Shown here: positions 1 to 11,063 of the stretch, piece by piece
How the letters are laid out: every line of letters begins with the position of its first letter
How positions within the stretch are numbered: the stretch's first letter is position 1
From: Reticulitermes speratus
Taxonomy: Eukaryota > Arthropoda > Insecta > Blattodea > Rhinotermitidae
Reading direction: 5' to 3'
NCBI GenBank assembly: GCA_021186555.1
Contig: JAJKFL010000042.1
Span: 9,091,781 to 9,155,780, forward strand
Length of the DNA stretch: 64,000 bases
The notes under the pieces: generated by a model
What the model was told of the DNA's origin: nothing
Databases searched by the model: none
What the model saw: the letters and a program-made list of their open reading frames with translations, nothing else
Translations under genes and position numbers: made by a program

Positions 1-34
1 CGATTTTGGTGTAGTGTCGTGTGTCGAGACAAGA

Positions 35-1872
35 CTGAACACGATCGTGGTCACTTAATGCACAAATGTGTATAAGTAAGAATTCTGTACATTAGGGGTA
101 TGTGTCAGGCCTGTCGAGCCATGAACACGATCGTGGTCACTTAATACACAAATGTGTATAAGTAAGAATTCTGTACATTAGGGGTATGTGTCAGGCCTGT
201 CGAGCCATGAACACGATCGTGGTCACTTAATACACAAATGTGTATAAGTAAGAATTCTGTACATTAGGGGTATGTGTCAGGCCTGTCGAGCCATGAACAC
301 GATCGTGGTCACTTAATACACAAATATGTATAAGTACGAATTCTGCACATTTGGGGTATGTGTCAGGCCTGTCGAGCCATAAACACGATCGTGGTCACTT
401 AATACACAAATGTGTATAAGTAAGAATTCTGTACATTAGGGGTATGTGTCAGGCCTGTCGAGCCATGAACACGATCGTGGTCACTTAATACACAAATGTG
501 TATAAGTACGAATTCTGTACATTAGGGGTATATGTCAGGCCTGTCGAGCCATGAACACGATCGTGGTCACTTAATACACAAATGTGTATAAGTAAGAATT
601 CTGTACATTAGGGGTATGTGTCAGGCCTGTCGAGCCATGAACACGATCGTGGTCACTTAATACACAAATGTGTATAAGTAAGAATTCTGTACATTAGGGG
701 TATGTGTCAGGCCTGTCGAGCCATGAACACGATCGTGGTCACTTAATACACAAATGTGTATAAGTAAGAATTCTGTACATTAGGGGTATGTGTCAGGCCT
801 GTCGAGCCATGAACACGATCGTGGTCACTTAATACACAAATGTGTATAAGTAAGAATTCTGTACATTAGGGGTATGTGTCAGGCCTGTCGAGCCATGAAC
901 ACGATCGTGGTCACTTAATACACAAATGTGTATAAGTAAGAATTCTGTACATTAGGGGTATGTGTCAGGCCTGTCGAGCCATGAACACGATCGTGGTCAC
1001 TTAATACACAAATGTGTATAAGTAAGAATTCTGTACATTAGGGGTATGTGTCAGGCCTGTCGAGCCATGAACACGATCGTGGTCACTTAATACACAAATG
1101 TGTATAAGTAAGAATTCTGTACATTAGGGGTATATGTCAGGCCTGTCGAGCCATGAACACGATCGTGGCCACTTAATACACAAATGTGTATAAGTAAGAA
1201 TTCTGTACATTAGGGGTATATGTCAGGCCTGTCGAGCCATGAACACAATCGTGGTCACTTAATACACAAATGTGTATAAGTAAGAATTCTGTACATTAGG
1301 GGTATGTGTCAGGCCTGTCGAGCCATGAACACGATCGTGGTCACTTAATACACAAATGTGTATAAGTAAGAATTCTGCACATTAGGGGTATGTGTCAGGC
1401 CTGTCGAGCCATGAACACGATCGTGGTCACTTAATACACAAATGTGTATAAGTAAGAATTCTGCACATTAGGGGTATGTGTCAGGCCTGTCGAGCCATGA
1501 ACACGATCGTGGTCACTTAATACACAAATGTGTATAAGTAAGAATTCTGCACATTAGGGGTATGTGTCAGGCCTGTCGAGCCATGAACACGATCGTGGTC
1601 ACTTAATACACAAATGTGTATAAGTAAGAATTCTGCACATTAGGGGTATGTGTCAGGCCTGTCGAGCCATGAACACGATCGTGGTCACTTAATACACAAA
1701 TGTGTATAAGTAAGAATTCTGTACATTAGGGGTATGTGTCAGGCCTGTCGAGCCATGAACACGATCGTGGTCACTTAATACACAAATGTGTATAAGTAAG
1801 AATTCTGTACATTAGGGGTATGTGTCAGGCCTGTCGAGCCATGAGCACGATCGTGGTCACTTAATACACAAA
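35..1872. repeat. 86-bp satellite array, about 21 units
   Basis: A head-to-tail array with an exact 86-bp period: the CATGAACACGATCGTGG segment recurs at 121, 207, 293 and so on to 1841. Units are nearly identical. Each contains the perfect 10-bp palindrome CACGATCGTG and an EcoRI-like GAATTC. The first unit is divergent and the array may continue left of the window; the right edge is sharp at about 1872. Four consecutive units near 1377-1640 share a T-to-C change (CTGCACATT), as expected if one variant unit was copied locally. No coding function. Confidence 0.97.
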
Positions 1873-1904
1873 AGGATATGCATTATAGGCTACTCAATTT
1901 CTAT

Positions 1905-2150
1905 GTGTTTCTACGGGAAACCTGAAGCAAAGAGATCACTTGGGGAAACTAGGCGTATGTGGGAGGATAATATTAATATGAATCTTAAAGTAATAAGGTG
2001 GGGGAGCATGGACGGGATTAATCTGGCTCAGAACTGTGGCAAGTGCGGGCGTTTTATGAATACGGTAATGAACCTTCGGGTTTCGTAATAGTCGGGGAAT
2101 TTCTTGATTAGCTGATGAATTATTCTGAAGAAAGACTGTGTTCCATGGAG
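1905..2150 (+). pseudogene. LINE-2 3' end (RTE-like endonuclease/RT C-terminus)
   Basis: The frame reads GKPEAKRSLGETRRMWEDNI, then INLAQNCGKC and a terminal NTVMNLRVS before the stop at 2085-2087. This matches the C-terminal tail (GKPEGKRPLGRPRRRWEDNI...NLAQDRDRW...MNLRVP) common at the end of RTE-like non-LTR ORFs in insects (family knowledge). The 3' UTR follows with GGGGAATTTCTTGATTAGCTG and TTCCATGGAGTTA, shared with copies near 9319, 36563, 45955 and 58100. It is 5'-truncated and starts 30-40 bp after the 86-bp array. Not functional. Confidence 0.75.
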
Positions 2151-2194
2151 TTAAAAAAAACTTTCGACGTAGGATAGCCAGTGTATTAATATAC

Positions 2195-2460
2195 TACGAG
2201 CCTGTCGATCGAGGAATTGTGGTTCGATTGCCAGCAGGAGCAAGAGATTTTACATCTCCTTTAAAGTGTCCGGAATGGCAGTGTAGCACCATCAGTTTCC
2301 ACTGAGTACAAGGACATCTTTCCGCCAAGCTTAAAGCGACTGGGAACGTGAATCTCACCGCTTGTTTCCATCTATTGCCAAGGTAAAGAATAAGTGGGCC
2401 TAACCTTCACTCCCACGTAGGATATGCCTTCATGACGTCCACACGGACAACTTTACTTGC
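2195..2460 (+). mobile_element. SINE-C copy (tRNA-derived)
   Basis: A B-box-like GTGGTTCGATTGCC lies near 2219, followed by CAAGAGATTTTACATCTCC and a body ending in GCCTTCATGACGTCCACACG GACAACTTTAC. The same order of segments is seen at 12733, 35812, 58985 and 62690 and, reversed, at 6425, 46235 and 55320. The A-box half is weak, so this copy is old. Transcription by RNA polymerase III from internal boxes is the rule for this class; activity here is unlikely. Confidence 0.7.
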
Positions 2461-2861
2461 ACGATCCGACAATACGAAAGCCGATCATTGAACACTGTGC
2501 TGAACTAACTTTAATCAAACTGATCTCTCCGGAACTTCTTTCTTCTTTGTCTCCTGCTCTTACAAGGATCAGGTACTTCGATACCAGTTCGAGGTTTTGG
2601 AAATAGGATTCCCGCGTCCGATTGCTTGTGGCACTTCCTGTTTCTCTTTTCCTGTGGATTGGCACGTGTCTCTCACGGACACTACAGATACCTGCCTTGT
2701 TCCTTTGAAATTATGACTATTTTTTTTTTAAGTTTGTAATTTGTATATGTTTCTTGTTCCTTCACATAGTATTTCGCCTTTTAAGATTACCTCCACAAAT
2801 GTGCGGTAAATCTTGTCCTTCCTCCTTTCTTGTCGATACCCTATGTCTAACCATTTAAAGC

Positions 2862-3005
2862 ACAGTCGGCCTTAGTTTCCGCAACCGTCCAGAGCGGCAC
2901 TTCTTGTAAAATGGGTATCCTGTCTGCGGCTGGGGCGTGGCGTTGACCACACCCCCCACCCATCTAGCAGCGAAGTTAAAGGAAGAGTTTACTCCCCCTC
3001 TATAA
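2862..3005 (+). mobile_element. SINE-C 3' fragment
   Basis: TTGTAAAATGGGTATCC and GGGGCGTGGCGTTGACCACA match the body of the SINE-C copy at 12733-13010 (CTGTAAAATGGGTACCGG, GTGTGGCGTTGACCTCTCA). The tRNA-like head is missing. It abuts the SINE-A copy on its right, which probably inserted at its 3' end. Confidence 0.65.
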
Positions 3006-3016
3006 TATAATAATAA

Positions 3017-3361
3017 CCATGGCTCGACAGCTCTATATGGGCTTGGGCCTCCTCTTTCCGAGGTTTCGAGGTCTTTGTGCATTTGCGGCAGTGAGGGACC
3101 GGCCCACTGCCGCGCTTTTCAACTCGATCCTGATGTGACTGCCAGTCAGTATCTGGCAGTCAGTCAGGATACTTGGGTGAGAAATGGCCGCTTGAATTTA
3201 GCTTACGGACACTACTGGTTCTTCTTCATGCCCGAAGGTTCTTTTACATGGTGCTCCGGATTTTTATCACCCTTAAAAATCCATCGACCTCGGTCGGGAT
3301 CGAACCCGCGAACCTTGGGTCCAGTGGCGAGCACGCTAACCACTAGTCCACCGAGGTCGAC
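3017..3361 (-). mobile_element. SINE-A copy, reverse
   Basis: On the minus strand the element begins GTCGACCTCGGTGGACTAGT, with the A-box region GGACTAGTGGTTAGCGTGC and B box GCGGGTTCGATCCCGACCG. It ends at CGAGCCATGG beside an AT-rich tail at 3000-3016. The inner body is shortened relative to the full copy at 4555. The head resembles a tRNA but the body is unrelated, as in tRNA-derived SINEs; this is not a tRNA gene. Confidence 0.85.
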
Positions 3362-4160
3362 ATGGCCTGATATATGGTGAAGAACAAACAATGTAACTGA
3401 CACGTGTCTTCCACTTTTATATTAACCGTTTAAAGCAAAATTGTTTCCTATAAGTACTACAAGGTTATACATAGAAAATTCTACGAATACGTTCTGCCCA
3501 CACGACATATGTGTTTTGTACGGATTACAGAGCAGTGATATATTACCTATAGAGCATTAACTGATTGGCATATACAACGTAGATGGAATGTGTTGACTGC
3601 GCGGTACGAACTGAACCTTTATATAAAATTCAGCTTAATTTAATTCTTGAATATTCAAAATGGCCTCTATTTTTCCCTGTAGCATATGATTCTCAGAACA
3701 AAAAAAAACTGTTTTTTACAATGGAGTCCGTGACTTTGCATAGCCTCCAGGCTTTGCAAAGCAGATCATGCCTTATCGTATTCATTTTGAAGTTTGAAAA
3801 ATTAGATTACTTTTTTTGCTAATGCTCTAGGTTTACAGAAAGAGCATGTTTTTGGATTCAGGTCTTCGGGAATATTGTACTGTGACGTCAGGTGGGAGGT
3901 TCTCAACGATACGAAGAAACGTGGTGCCTTTATCTTCAGGACCCCTTGACCCTTGAAGATGAAGCCAATACCTTTCTTCGAAACGTCGGATACCATTCAT
4001 CTAAAGAAGCAACGTCGTATTCCTGAAAGCCTTAATCCTCAGAAACAATGCTGTGAGAAATTAAAACTACGCATAACATTGCGTTTATTGGAACTTTCCC
4101 AGGCCTTGCCCTTTCGTCCTTCTAAGTGCAGCATAAGGAAGAAGATGAATATGGTGCGTT
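3362..4160. other. No gene; old repeats and a decayed ribozyme-like inverted repeat
   Basis: A segment at about 3545-3630 (CCTATAGAGCATTAACTGA and TGACTGCGCGGTACGAACTG) recurs in part near 7875 and 33540, so it is a dispersed repeat. At 3900-4010 an imperfect inverted repeat carries TTGAAGATGAAG...CTTTCTTCGAAACGTCGG, a degraded form of the hammerhead-like motif described elsewhere in this window (first C changed, cleavage-site U lost). I see no supported exon. Confidence 0.5.
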
Positions 4161-4240
4161 GATGGAGTGCTACTGACTGGAAAGCCGAAGTGCTCGGAGA
4201 AATATCCTGTCCCGTTGCCACTTTATCCACCACTATTCCG
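4160..4240 (-). mobile_element. SINE-E fragment, reverse
   Basis: GAAAGCCGAAGTGCTCGGAG and TGTCCCGTTGCCACTTTATC match the body of SINE-E copies at 8726 and 60448. Head and tail are absent. Confidence 0.6.
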
Positions 4241-4515
4241 TGTGGGAACCTTCAAACAACGTAATGCTCTTTGTGGTATCGAGGGGCAATGAAAGGGAAA
4301 AGTACTTTCACACTTTTGCAAAGCTTTAGAGAGTTAGAAGAACTTGAGGTTTTTAAAGGTGGCAACAAAGTCTTATTCACAGCCGATTTATTTTACACGT
4401 CATTAACAAAGTAACAAATAATTTGATATTACCTTTCGCGAATTTGTGTATCGCGGCTTGATAAAATGTTACTTATTTTTAACGAAACCTCTCTTTAAAT
4501 TTTCTGTTTGTGTAG

Positions 4516-4516
4516 C

Positions 4517-4548
<32 letters not shown>

Positions 4549-4554
4549 TATTAT
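4516..4554. repeat. (ATT)n microsatellite
   Basis: About a dozen TTA/ATT repeats, interrupted once. It forms the 5' flank of the SINE-A copy; a second ATT run follows that copy at about 4960-4993, so the SINE probably inserted into or expanded the microsatellite. Confidence 0.9.
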
Positions 4555-4960
4555 TGTCGACCTCGGTGGACTAGTGGTTAGCGTGCTCGCCACTGGACCC
4601 AAGGTTCGCGGGTTCGATCCCGACCGAGGTCGATGGATTTTTAAGGGTGATAAAAATCCGGAGCACCACTTCCTTCGGAGGGGAAGTAAAGCCGTCGGTC
4701 CCATGTCGTAGATTTACGGCATGTAAAAGAACCCTACGGGCATGAATAAAAATGTTGCGTAAGCCAAATTGCCTCCATTTCTCACCCAAGTCTCCTGACT
4801 GCCTGCCAGATGGCTCTGGCGGGCACATCAGGATCGATAGAAACAGTAGCGCGGCCAGTTGACCAGTCACCAACTGCCACGAATGCGCACGACTTAGTAA
4901 CCTCGAAAAGAGGAGGCAAGAGGAGGCCCGGGCCCATATAAGGCTGTTGAGCCATGGTTA
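4555..4960 (+). mobile_element. SINE-A, longest copy
   Basis: Best-preserved member of the family: GTCGACCTCGGTGGACTAGT head with A-box GGTTAGCGTGCTCGCCAC, B box GCGGGTTCGATCCCGACC, then a roughly 300-bp body with GGTGATAAAAATCCGGAGCA, GGCATGTAAAAGAACCCTAC and CAGATGGCTCTGGCGGGCAC. It ends CATATAAGGCTGTTGAGCC ATGG before an ATT-rich tail. Other copies lie at 3017, 7247 and 14611. No protein is encoded. Confidence 0.9.
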
Positions 4961-5310
4961 TTATTATTATTATTATTATTATATTATTACTCCTATCCCA
5001 TAATATTAAGTTTAATATTATCCTCAATTTTCGCCTCCAAAATGCGCAAAGAACTCGCCGTATATGACTCTGAAGCAACTGGTACTTGAAATGTAAGATA
5101 ATTTTTTTTTCAAATTTCTGTTCGCTATGTGATTTACATCAAATGACAGATGATCATATAAATCATCATCATCACATTGTAGCGCAAGAAGTATTCCTGT
5201 TCAGGCGTCAGTTACAGCAGTATATGACTGACATTGTCAGATTGTGTATTTACTAACTAAACTATGTATTTCTGACATTGACACACACAGTATATTTACT
5301 ATCACCAAAG

Positions 5311-5391
5311 TACAGGGTATACACAAAAGAATGGTGCGGTTTCAATGGTGAATAAAGGGAAACCGCACCATTATTTTGTGTATACCCTTTA
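5311..5391. mobile_element. 81-bp MITE-1 micro-copy
   Basis: Almost pure terminal inverted repeat: TACAGGGTATACACAAAAGA and ATGGTGCGGTTTC face AAACCGCACCATTATTTTG TGTATACCCTTTA across a spacer of about 17 bp. Ends and the flanking TA dinucleotide match the copies at 33308 and 39772. TA duplication is typical of Tc1/mariner elements. It cannot move by itself; a transposase in trans would be needed. Confidence 0.9.
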
Positions 5392-5824
5392 TATATTCCT
5401 GATCCTTATCAAAACATCCCGTTGCAATAATATTTAAACTGTACTGAAGTAACCCACCAATACAAATCTATTTTTCATTGTAGTCAGAATTTAGCATTTA
5501 TTACTAAAGAATAATAAATCCTGAAGACATTTTAAGAATTTAGTTGTGACTGACAGATTTTCAGTACACTTCATGTATTTCTGACGTGACAGCTAGTGTA
5601 TTTATTAATGACAAATATATATATTACATGTATTATATATGTTACATATTGTATATTTCAGACACTGTGCTCACTAACCGCACTATTTATATTCCTGACA
5701 TTAACATATAGTGTATTTATCGACCGTCAAAGCCAATAAACCAACAAGATACAATACTGTCCCTAAAAACATGATAACCTTGACTTGTTCTGTCATTCCC
5801 TTACTTCGTGCAACAGTACCGTAT

Positions 5825-5965
5825 ACAAAATAGTCCGTCATAGAACCAGTTCTTAGCGAGTTTAGTATCTGTCAGAACCGTCACAGCTTTCTCAATTATG
5901 TTTTTAATATTATTTTCCCATCTGCGCGTACATCTTCCAAATGATCTTGTCTTTACAAATTTCGA
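5825..5965 (-). pseudogene. LINE C-terminal fragment, reverse
   Basis: The minus strand reads RSFGRCTRRWENNIKNIIEK followed by AVTVLTDTKLAKNWF, resembling the GRPRRRWEDNIKNIIEKA tail of RTE-like endonuclease/reverse-transcriptase ORFs. An adjacent segment in another frame (STRIIWAGYL) suggests a frameshift between the WAGH-like box and this tail. Broken and short; recognition rests on motif similarity only. Confidence 0.55.
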
Positions 5966-6424
5966 TATTAAAATTTCTCATGTCCCTGTGTGTGCTAGGT
6001 AAATATCCTGCCCATATGATCCTTGTTGATGTAATAATGCGAGATATAAGGTTCTCACAGCGGTCTTGACGAAGATTTATTTCGTCTGGGATATTGCGTC
6101 ACGTCGGCTGGTGAATAGTTACCTTACTATTTTCAGCTCGCAAGGCGTAACATCCCAGAATAATTGAATTTTTACCATAATGGTGTTTTGCGAAGTTTAC
6201 AAATTATGTAGTTTCTCTAGGTGTAATTTTCTAAATCCATCCTTTTCTGTTTTTTTGGGTTATTTTACATTTCTATCAATGGCTCAAGACTTCATGGCAT
6301 CGAGTGGTAAGATGATTGAAAAATAATAATTTTAAGGGAAGCGGCCCTTTTCTGATATAAATGCTTCCCCATTGTTTGTCCTAGCTGACTAAGAAAATTA
6401 TGAAATCTAAGAAACACTTCAATT
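5966..6424. other. No recognisable feature
   Basis: AT-rich sequence with a possible upstream continuation of the reversed LINE fragment to about 6060. No exon-like frame or clear repeat boundary was found. Confidence 0.5.
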
Positions 6425-6720
6425 ATGATAACCGGTTCCGCGATCCAGCCTCGAACTGGACACCCTACTCCAGTTTGTTCCTGTGCGCATATGGGGAGTA
6501 TAGGTATAGCTCCACTAATTCTTAACCTCGGTACTGGATGGAGGTGAGTGAGTGGTCAACATCACGTCCCAGCCGCTTTACCCCTGAGAAAGAAAACGGT
6601 ACATATTTAACAGGAGGCTGGGTTCGAACCATTGACGTTTCAGCCTGCAGTCTAATCGCTGTACCGACTATGCTATCCTGGCTCGCATGTCCTAACGCAT
6701 TATCCCATAAAACAGGATGA
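6425..6720 (-). mobile_element. SINE-C copy, reverse
   Basis: Reverse order of SINE-C segments: AACCTCGGTACTGGATGGAG, CCCAGCCGCTTTACCCCTGA, GGAGGCTGGGTTCGAACC, and the tRNA-like head ending CTATGCTATCCTGGCTCGC. The B box on the minus strand is near 6620. Another tRNA-like remnant (GATCCAGCCTCGAACTGG) at 6440 may be a second, older head. Confidence 0.7.
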
Positions 6721-7230
6721 AAATATTCCTGGGTTTGTGTTGTTTGTCTCTGTGGACAAGCCTGTGATCGATACGAGTTAAGGTGACGGTGTGTTTCCTG
6801 GAACATTTCGTTGGATCGGTCGGCGGACGGAGCACCTGGGACGCTATTCTACCGTCATACATCATTCAAAAGCACGTAGCCAGTCGACGGATGTCAGCCG
6901 ATAGACTGCAGCCGCCTTTACACGCACAAGTGGCATATGGGGTGGACAGACTTCCGAAAAACATGGTAGAATACTCAGTTACTGCTCTATGTTCCGTTCA
7001 ACACCGACGAGCTTGCCCACAGCTCAAGGCACCTATATTCAATTTTCTTTTACCTGGGGCTTTAAAGCAACGTGTCTCTGGAAGGCACTTTAACATAGAC
7101 AAGGATGATAAATATTATGTGTTTCTTTCGCTAGCGAAATTGATTCCACTCTTTTACGGCAAGAATATGGATATTCCATAGAGCGTTGGGAAAAATGCCT
7201 TCACAGGCAATGCGATATGCCTTTGGCTGT
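6721..7230. other. Unassigned; one 132-codon open frame
   Basis: An open frame runs 6783-7181 on the plus strand. It has no recognisable domain, signal sequence or transmembrane segment, no splice context I can support, and lies between two SINEs. I treat it as chance or repeat-derived. Confidence 0.3.
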
Positions 7231-7246
7231 GTAATATCCTAGTGTT

Positions 7247-7617
7247 GTCGACCTCGGTGGACTAGTGGTTAGCGTGCTCGCTGGTTACGGTTCGCGGGTT
7301 CGATCCCGACCGAGGTCGATGGATTTTAAGGTGATAAAAATCCGAGCACCACTTCCTTCGGAGGGGAAGTAAAGCCGTCGGTAACGCCATGTCGCAGATT
7401 TACGGCATGTAAAAGAACCTTACGGGCATGAATAGAAATGTTTCGTAAGCAAAATTTAACGGCCATTTCTCACCCAAGCCTCCTGACTGCCTGCCAGATG
7501 GCTCTGGCGGTCACATCAGGATTGAGTTGAACAGCGCGGCCAGTCGGCTGGTCTCCGAACACGTAACCTCGGAAAGAGGAGGCCCAGCCCATATAGGGCT
7601 GTCGAGCCATGGTTATT
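7247..7617 (+). mobile_element. SINE-A with 14-bp target duplication
   Basis: Starts GTCGACCTCGGTGGACTAGT and ends GTCGAGCCATGG plus a short AT tail. The direct repeat AATATCCTAGTGTT flanks it at 7233-7246 and 7626-7639. A duplication of this length is typical of LINE-mobilised retroposition. Internal deletions are present near the B box and in the body. Confidence 0.93.
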
Positions 7618-7639
7618 TTATATTAAATATCCTAGTGTT

Positions 7640-8705
7640 ATGATTAATATTCTCCAAATTCTCTTATCCCACTTTCGTACGCCCTTTTTAAGGAGGTGCA
7701 GCAATCGCGAAACTTTTAAATCATGAAATTAATACTATACATGACACTTGGAACACTGATACCAATTTACACGAAATTATGCGAATCTGAAGACCAAACG
7801 GTTAGTCCATGCATACTGCTACTCCACCCACACAAATCGAGCCACATTACCATTCTCAAAATATATACCGCTTGATTCCCTATAGAGCATTAACCGACTG
7901 TGTTCTGCGTGTGGTAAGAACCTAATCGTTATATCTTTATGAATGACATCTCATTGTGATACATGAAGAGCAAAAAGGAAATACAGACCGTCAGTCACAA
8001 CTACATTTATATCAGTTTCTTGCTTGATGCATGTTTCGGCTTTTATGAAAACCCATCATCACGCAATTAAAAAATACGTAAAGAAAGGTAACTTAAATAT
8101 GAACCCATTAGAATAATACTTTTTCGGATGGCTGAGACCTAAACTTTGCAATAATTAGAGTTGTATAAGTCGAAACTAGATAAAAATCAAGATTTTATAT
8201 TAAAATATAATAAATGTATATTATACTGAAATATTAAAATTATTTTCCAGTATTTTGGGTGTGAAAACGTAAGTTCTGCAATATAGAATAGCCTCGTGAG
8301 CTACAATCTCGCTGTAAGTTTAATTTTAATCCACTGCGTAAAGTGCAGTACATTCTATACGTTTTCCCTCTTTTTTCGTTTTTTAAATCTCAGCCAGTTA
8401 ATTAGTGGATTTAAAAGTAAAAATAAGACGTCTAATATATCTTCGCAAGATAAGTAAACAAATCGATTAGACGTTCTTAGAAGCAGGAGACTACATTTCA
8501 CTCCAGTGTTAGGGTTAGTACGGGCGGAGATTGTGAACCTCAACCAAAGTAATGATATTTTGAAATATCGGGGAACATGGGATGAAAAATACATTCGTCT
8601 TACTTTTGTAGTTTTCAAATGGTTAATTGACCACAAGGAGAACTATTACATTCACTTTATTTTGATTGAATGTTGTTTTATACAACCCTTACAGCACAGG
8701 GGTAA
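7640..8705. other. No gene; AT-rich with faint repeat relics
   Basis: CCCTATAGAGCATTAACCGA at about 7880 recurs near 3545. At 8025-8085 the minus strand has GTGATGATGGG...GCCGAAACATG, a heavily decayed hammerhead-like motif. Nothing else is supported. Confidence 0.45.
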
Positions 8706-8715
8706 CTATCACTTT

Positions 8716-8982
8716 TTTTTTGTGAAGGGCCCCGCAGCAGATGCTACGGACGCACCGCAGCCTTGAGGCTTATTGTGCAACCCTTCGTTTTTTCGTTTTT
8801 CCGTGTAATGCAGCACAGATCGAATGAAATTGACAGAGGAGAAAACCGAAGTACTCGGGGGAAAAACCTGTCCCAGTGCCACTTTGTCCACCACAAATCC
8901 CACATGGACTTGGCCCTGGATCGAACCCGGGTCTCCGCGGTGGGAGGCCGGCGACTAACCGCCTGAGCCGTGGCACGGCCTA
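8716..8982 (-). mobile_element. SINE-E copy, reverse
   Basis: On the minus strand: head GCCGTGCCACGGCTCAGGCG, then GCCGGCCTCCCACCGCGG and B box CGGGTTCGATCCAGGGCC; body with GTGGACAAAGTGGCACTGGG and tail GCTGCGGGGCCCTTCAC followed by A's (T run at 8712-8719). CTATCACTT occurs on both sides (about 8707 and 8981), a likely target duplication. The copy at 60448 is the same family. Confidence 0.88.
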
Positions 8983-9189
8983 TCACTTACTTCGACACGC
9001 AGTAATTCTGCATTTTGCCATGCATTGTAAATATGCACTTTGTCATAATAATCAGTGATTATTTACGTAAGCAGCATTAAAAGGTAGTTCTCTGTATTCG
9101 AGAAATAATTTGTGCTGTGAGGTTGGAAGTAAATTTTAAAAGAGTCTCTGAGCTCCATAAATCAAATGGTTAAGTATGGTTTCTAACTT

Positions 9190-9420
9190 CGGGATATTTA
9201 TAAAAGGTGGTTTGGAAGGTTATGGATGGGAATGGTAGTGACGTGTTTTGAAGCTGGGAGTACTTGAAGTGGTGCATCTTGCTGAAGGTAAGGATAAGTG
9301 GCTAGCTGTTTCGAACACGGTAACGAACCTTCGGGTTCCATAACATTCCGGGAATTTATTGACCAACTGGTGACCTACTAGCTCTAAAACATGAAGCTGT
9401 TCCATAGAATTCCTTGGCTA
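9190..9420 (+). pseudogene. LINE-2 3' end fragment
   Basis: Translation gives HLAEGKDKWLAVSNTVTNLR near 9275-9338, the same terminal box (NLAQDRDRW...NTVMNLRV) as at 1905, followed by the shared 3' UTR (CCGGGAATTTATTGACCAAC, CTGTTCCATAGAATT). Frame upstream is broken. Retrotransposon remnant. Confidence 0.7.
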
Positions 9421-9883
9421 GTCAGTTAGTCTGTGACATAAATGGATATTCGCTTACGTTTTTCTTCCGTCATGGAATTATTACTTTTGTATAAATGTTT
9501 CATTTTTACAAATTATTGCAAAGCGGGAAAAAATAAATTTTATTATTTTATGACAGCACGGAGCCCGGAAGGTTTTATTGCTTTGAAAGCCTACATCCGC
9601 AGGGGTATCCGTGATAGCTGCGCTGTTAAGGACAGCTATAAAAGAAACCCGCTGTATGTATAATAACGTATAGGCTTTTGGTATTAATTTATCGTAGCTC
9701 TTTCCATTTAATCGTTTTTCCATCGTACTGTCGTCCCATGTTTATATGTTTCGTGTGTGTGTTTAGGTTTTTATATTGTTAGTTCCCTTTCGAAAGTCCG
9801 TCTCTGCGCTCTACATCTACGAACTAATAACGAATAGCTGAGAACTGTAAGAAAGAAGTAGTTTATTTATTAATTTTATTCCA

Positions 9884-10386
9884 ATGGCTCGACAGCCCCT
9901 TGGGGGCCTAGGCCGCATCATTTTTCGAGGCTTCACGATCACACTCAGACACACCACACTCGGTAGGACTCCTCTGGACGAGTGACCAGCCCGTCGCAGA
10001 GACCTCTACCTGACAACACACAACGCTCACAAGAGACAGACATCATGCCCTCGGCGGGATTTTTTTTTTTTTGCCTGTCCGGGGTTTTTCCCCTTTGATC
10101 CATTTTTGTACTGTTTAATCCTTTCGTCTTCATGTCCTTTACGTACATATTACGTCCTTACAACAAACAACCAAACATCCATGCCCGTGATTTTTTTTTT
10201 TAATTCCCGGTTTCTCCTATCCATTTGTACTGTGAGTCTTTGTCTGCATGTCACCTTTTTCATGCTATTGTCATACATCTAACACAACACAAACATCCAT
10301 GCCCCCGGTGGGATTCGAACCCACGATCCTAGTAAGCGAGCAGCCGAAGACCCACGCCTTAGACCGCACGGCCACTGGATCGGCCG
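9884..10386 (-). mobile_element. Chimeric SINE-B with one head and three tail segments
   Basis: Reading the minus strand from 10386: tRNA-like head (GCCGATCCAGTGGCCGTGCG, B box GTGGGTTCGAATCCCACCGG), a short 'b' body ending in an A run at 10191-10200, then a second 'b' body restarting at CACGGGCATGGATGTTTG and ending in an A run at 10061-10072, then an 'a' tail restarting at TCCCGCCGAGGGCATGATG and ending CAATGGC... reversed at 9884. Both restarts occur at the same place, just after the B box. Serial template switching or nested insertion could explain this; see findings. Confidence 0.85.
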
Positions 10387-10565
10387 TAGTTTATTGTAGG
10401 AAGGAAAACAAGGAATATTTTTAATTCCTCTATCACACACATCGGTTAAAGTCGATGTCACTTATCGCACATTAATGTCTTCCACAAGACAAAGAATTGA
10501 AACCACGACAACATCGACTCAACTGTAATTTCTAAGTGACAATCTTGCTGAGTGTTAACCTTGAT

Positions 10566-10737
10566 TTCAGGCTTCCGCCGCGATGTTGATGAGATCTGCG
10601 CTCTACTGAGATATTACGCGGCGTCGTGTCGTAATTGTTTACCGACGTTTCGGGACAACGTATCGGTCCCATCTTCAACCCGAAACGTTGGTAAACAATT
10701 ACCACACGACGCCACGTATTATACCAGGAGAGCGCAG
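10566..10737. mobile_element. Foldback element, family F, copy 1
   Basis: Arms ATGTTGATGAGATCTGCGCT...TTTACCGACGTTTCGGG and CCCGAAACGTTGGTAAACAA...GAGCGCAGA pair as an inverted repeat. The left end has an extra TTCAGGCTTCCGCCGCG absent from the right end. ACCTTGAT flanks it (10558-10565, 10738-10745). The minus strand of the left arm reads UUGAAGA-U-GGGAC...GUCCC-GAAAC-GUCG-GUA, a hammerhead-like motif with the first core C changed to U. Probably Penelope-like, non-autonomous. Confidence 0.65.
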
Positions 10738-11063
10738 ACCTTGATGCATATTAATTTAATACAGGGTGTTTAACTTTAACTAAAGTTATGACAACGTAGT
10801 CATCACAAGCGCAACTTTGCTCCTTAACTTTGCCTTCTAAGCTTTTGGAGCACATTTTTTAAATTTAACACGAAGGCAGTAGATGATTCATAATTATGAA
10901 GCAGTGCTGGGATCATATCTTCTGTGTCATGGAATAACTTCTGTCGAACAAGAAGTTTTACTTCAATGCGAGATTTTCTTTTTTCGGGCTTTTGTCGTGA
11001 GATTTAAATCCATTACTTTACTGGGACTTTAAAAAGCTAGCAATACTATGTCATTACATATAA

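Noticed and set aside
1-1872. CRISPR array
   Set aside because: Units are contiguous 86-bp repeats without unique spacers, in a eukaryotic sequence.
8025-8085. Hammerhead on the minus strand
   Set aside because: First core base is G and the site expected to read GUA reads GCA; too many losses.
10290-10386. tRNA gene on the minus strand
   Set aside because: A and B boxes are present, but the same head occurs in many copies attached to one SINE body, the acceptor stem does not close well and the copies carry A tails and target duplications.
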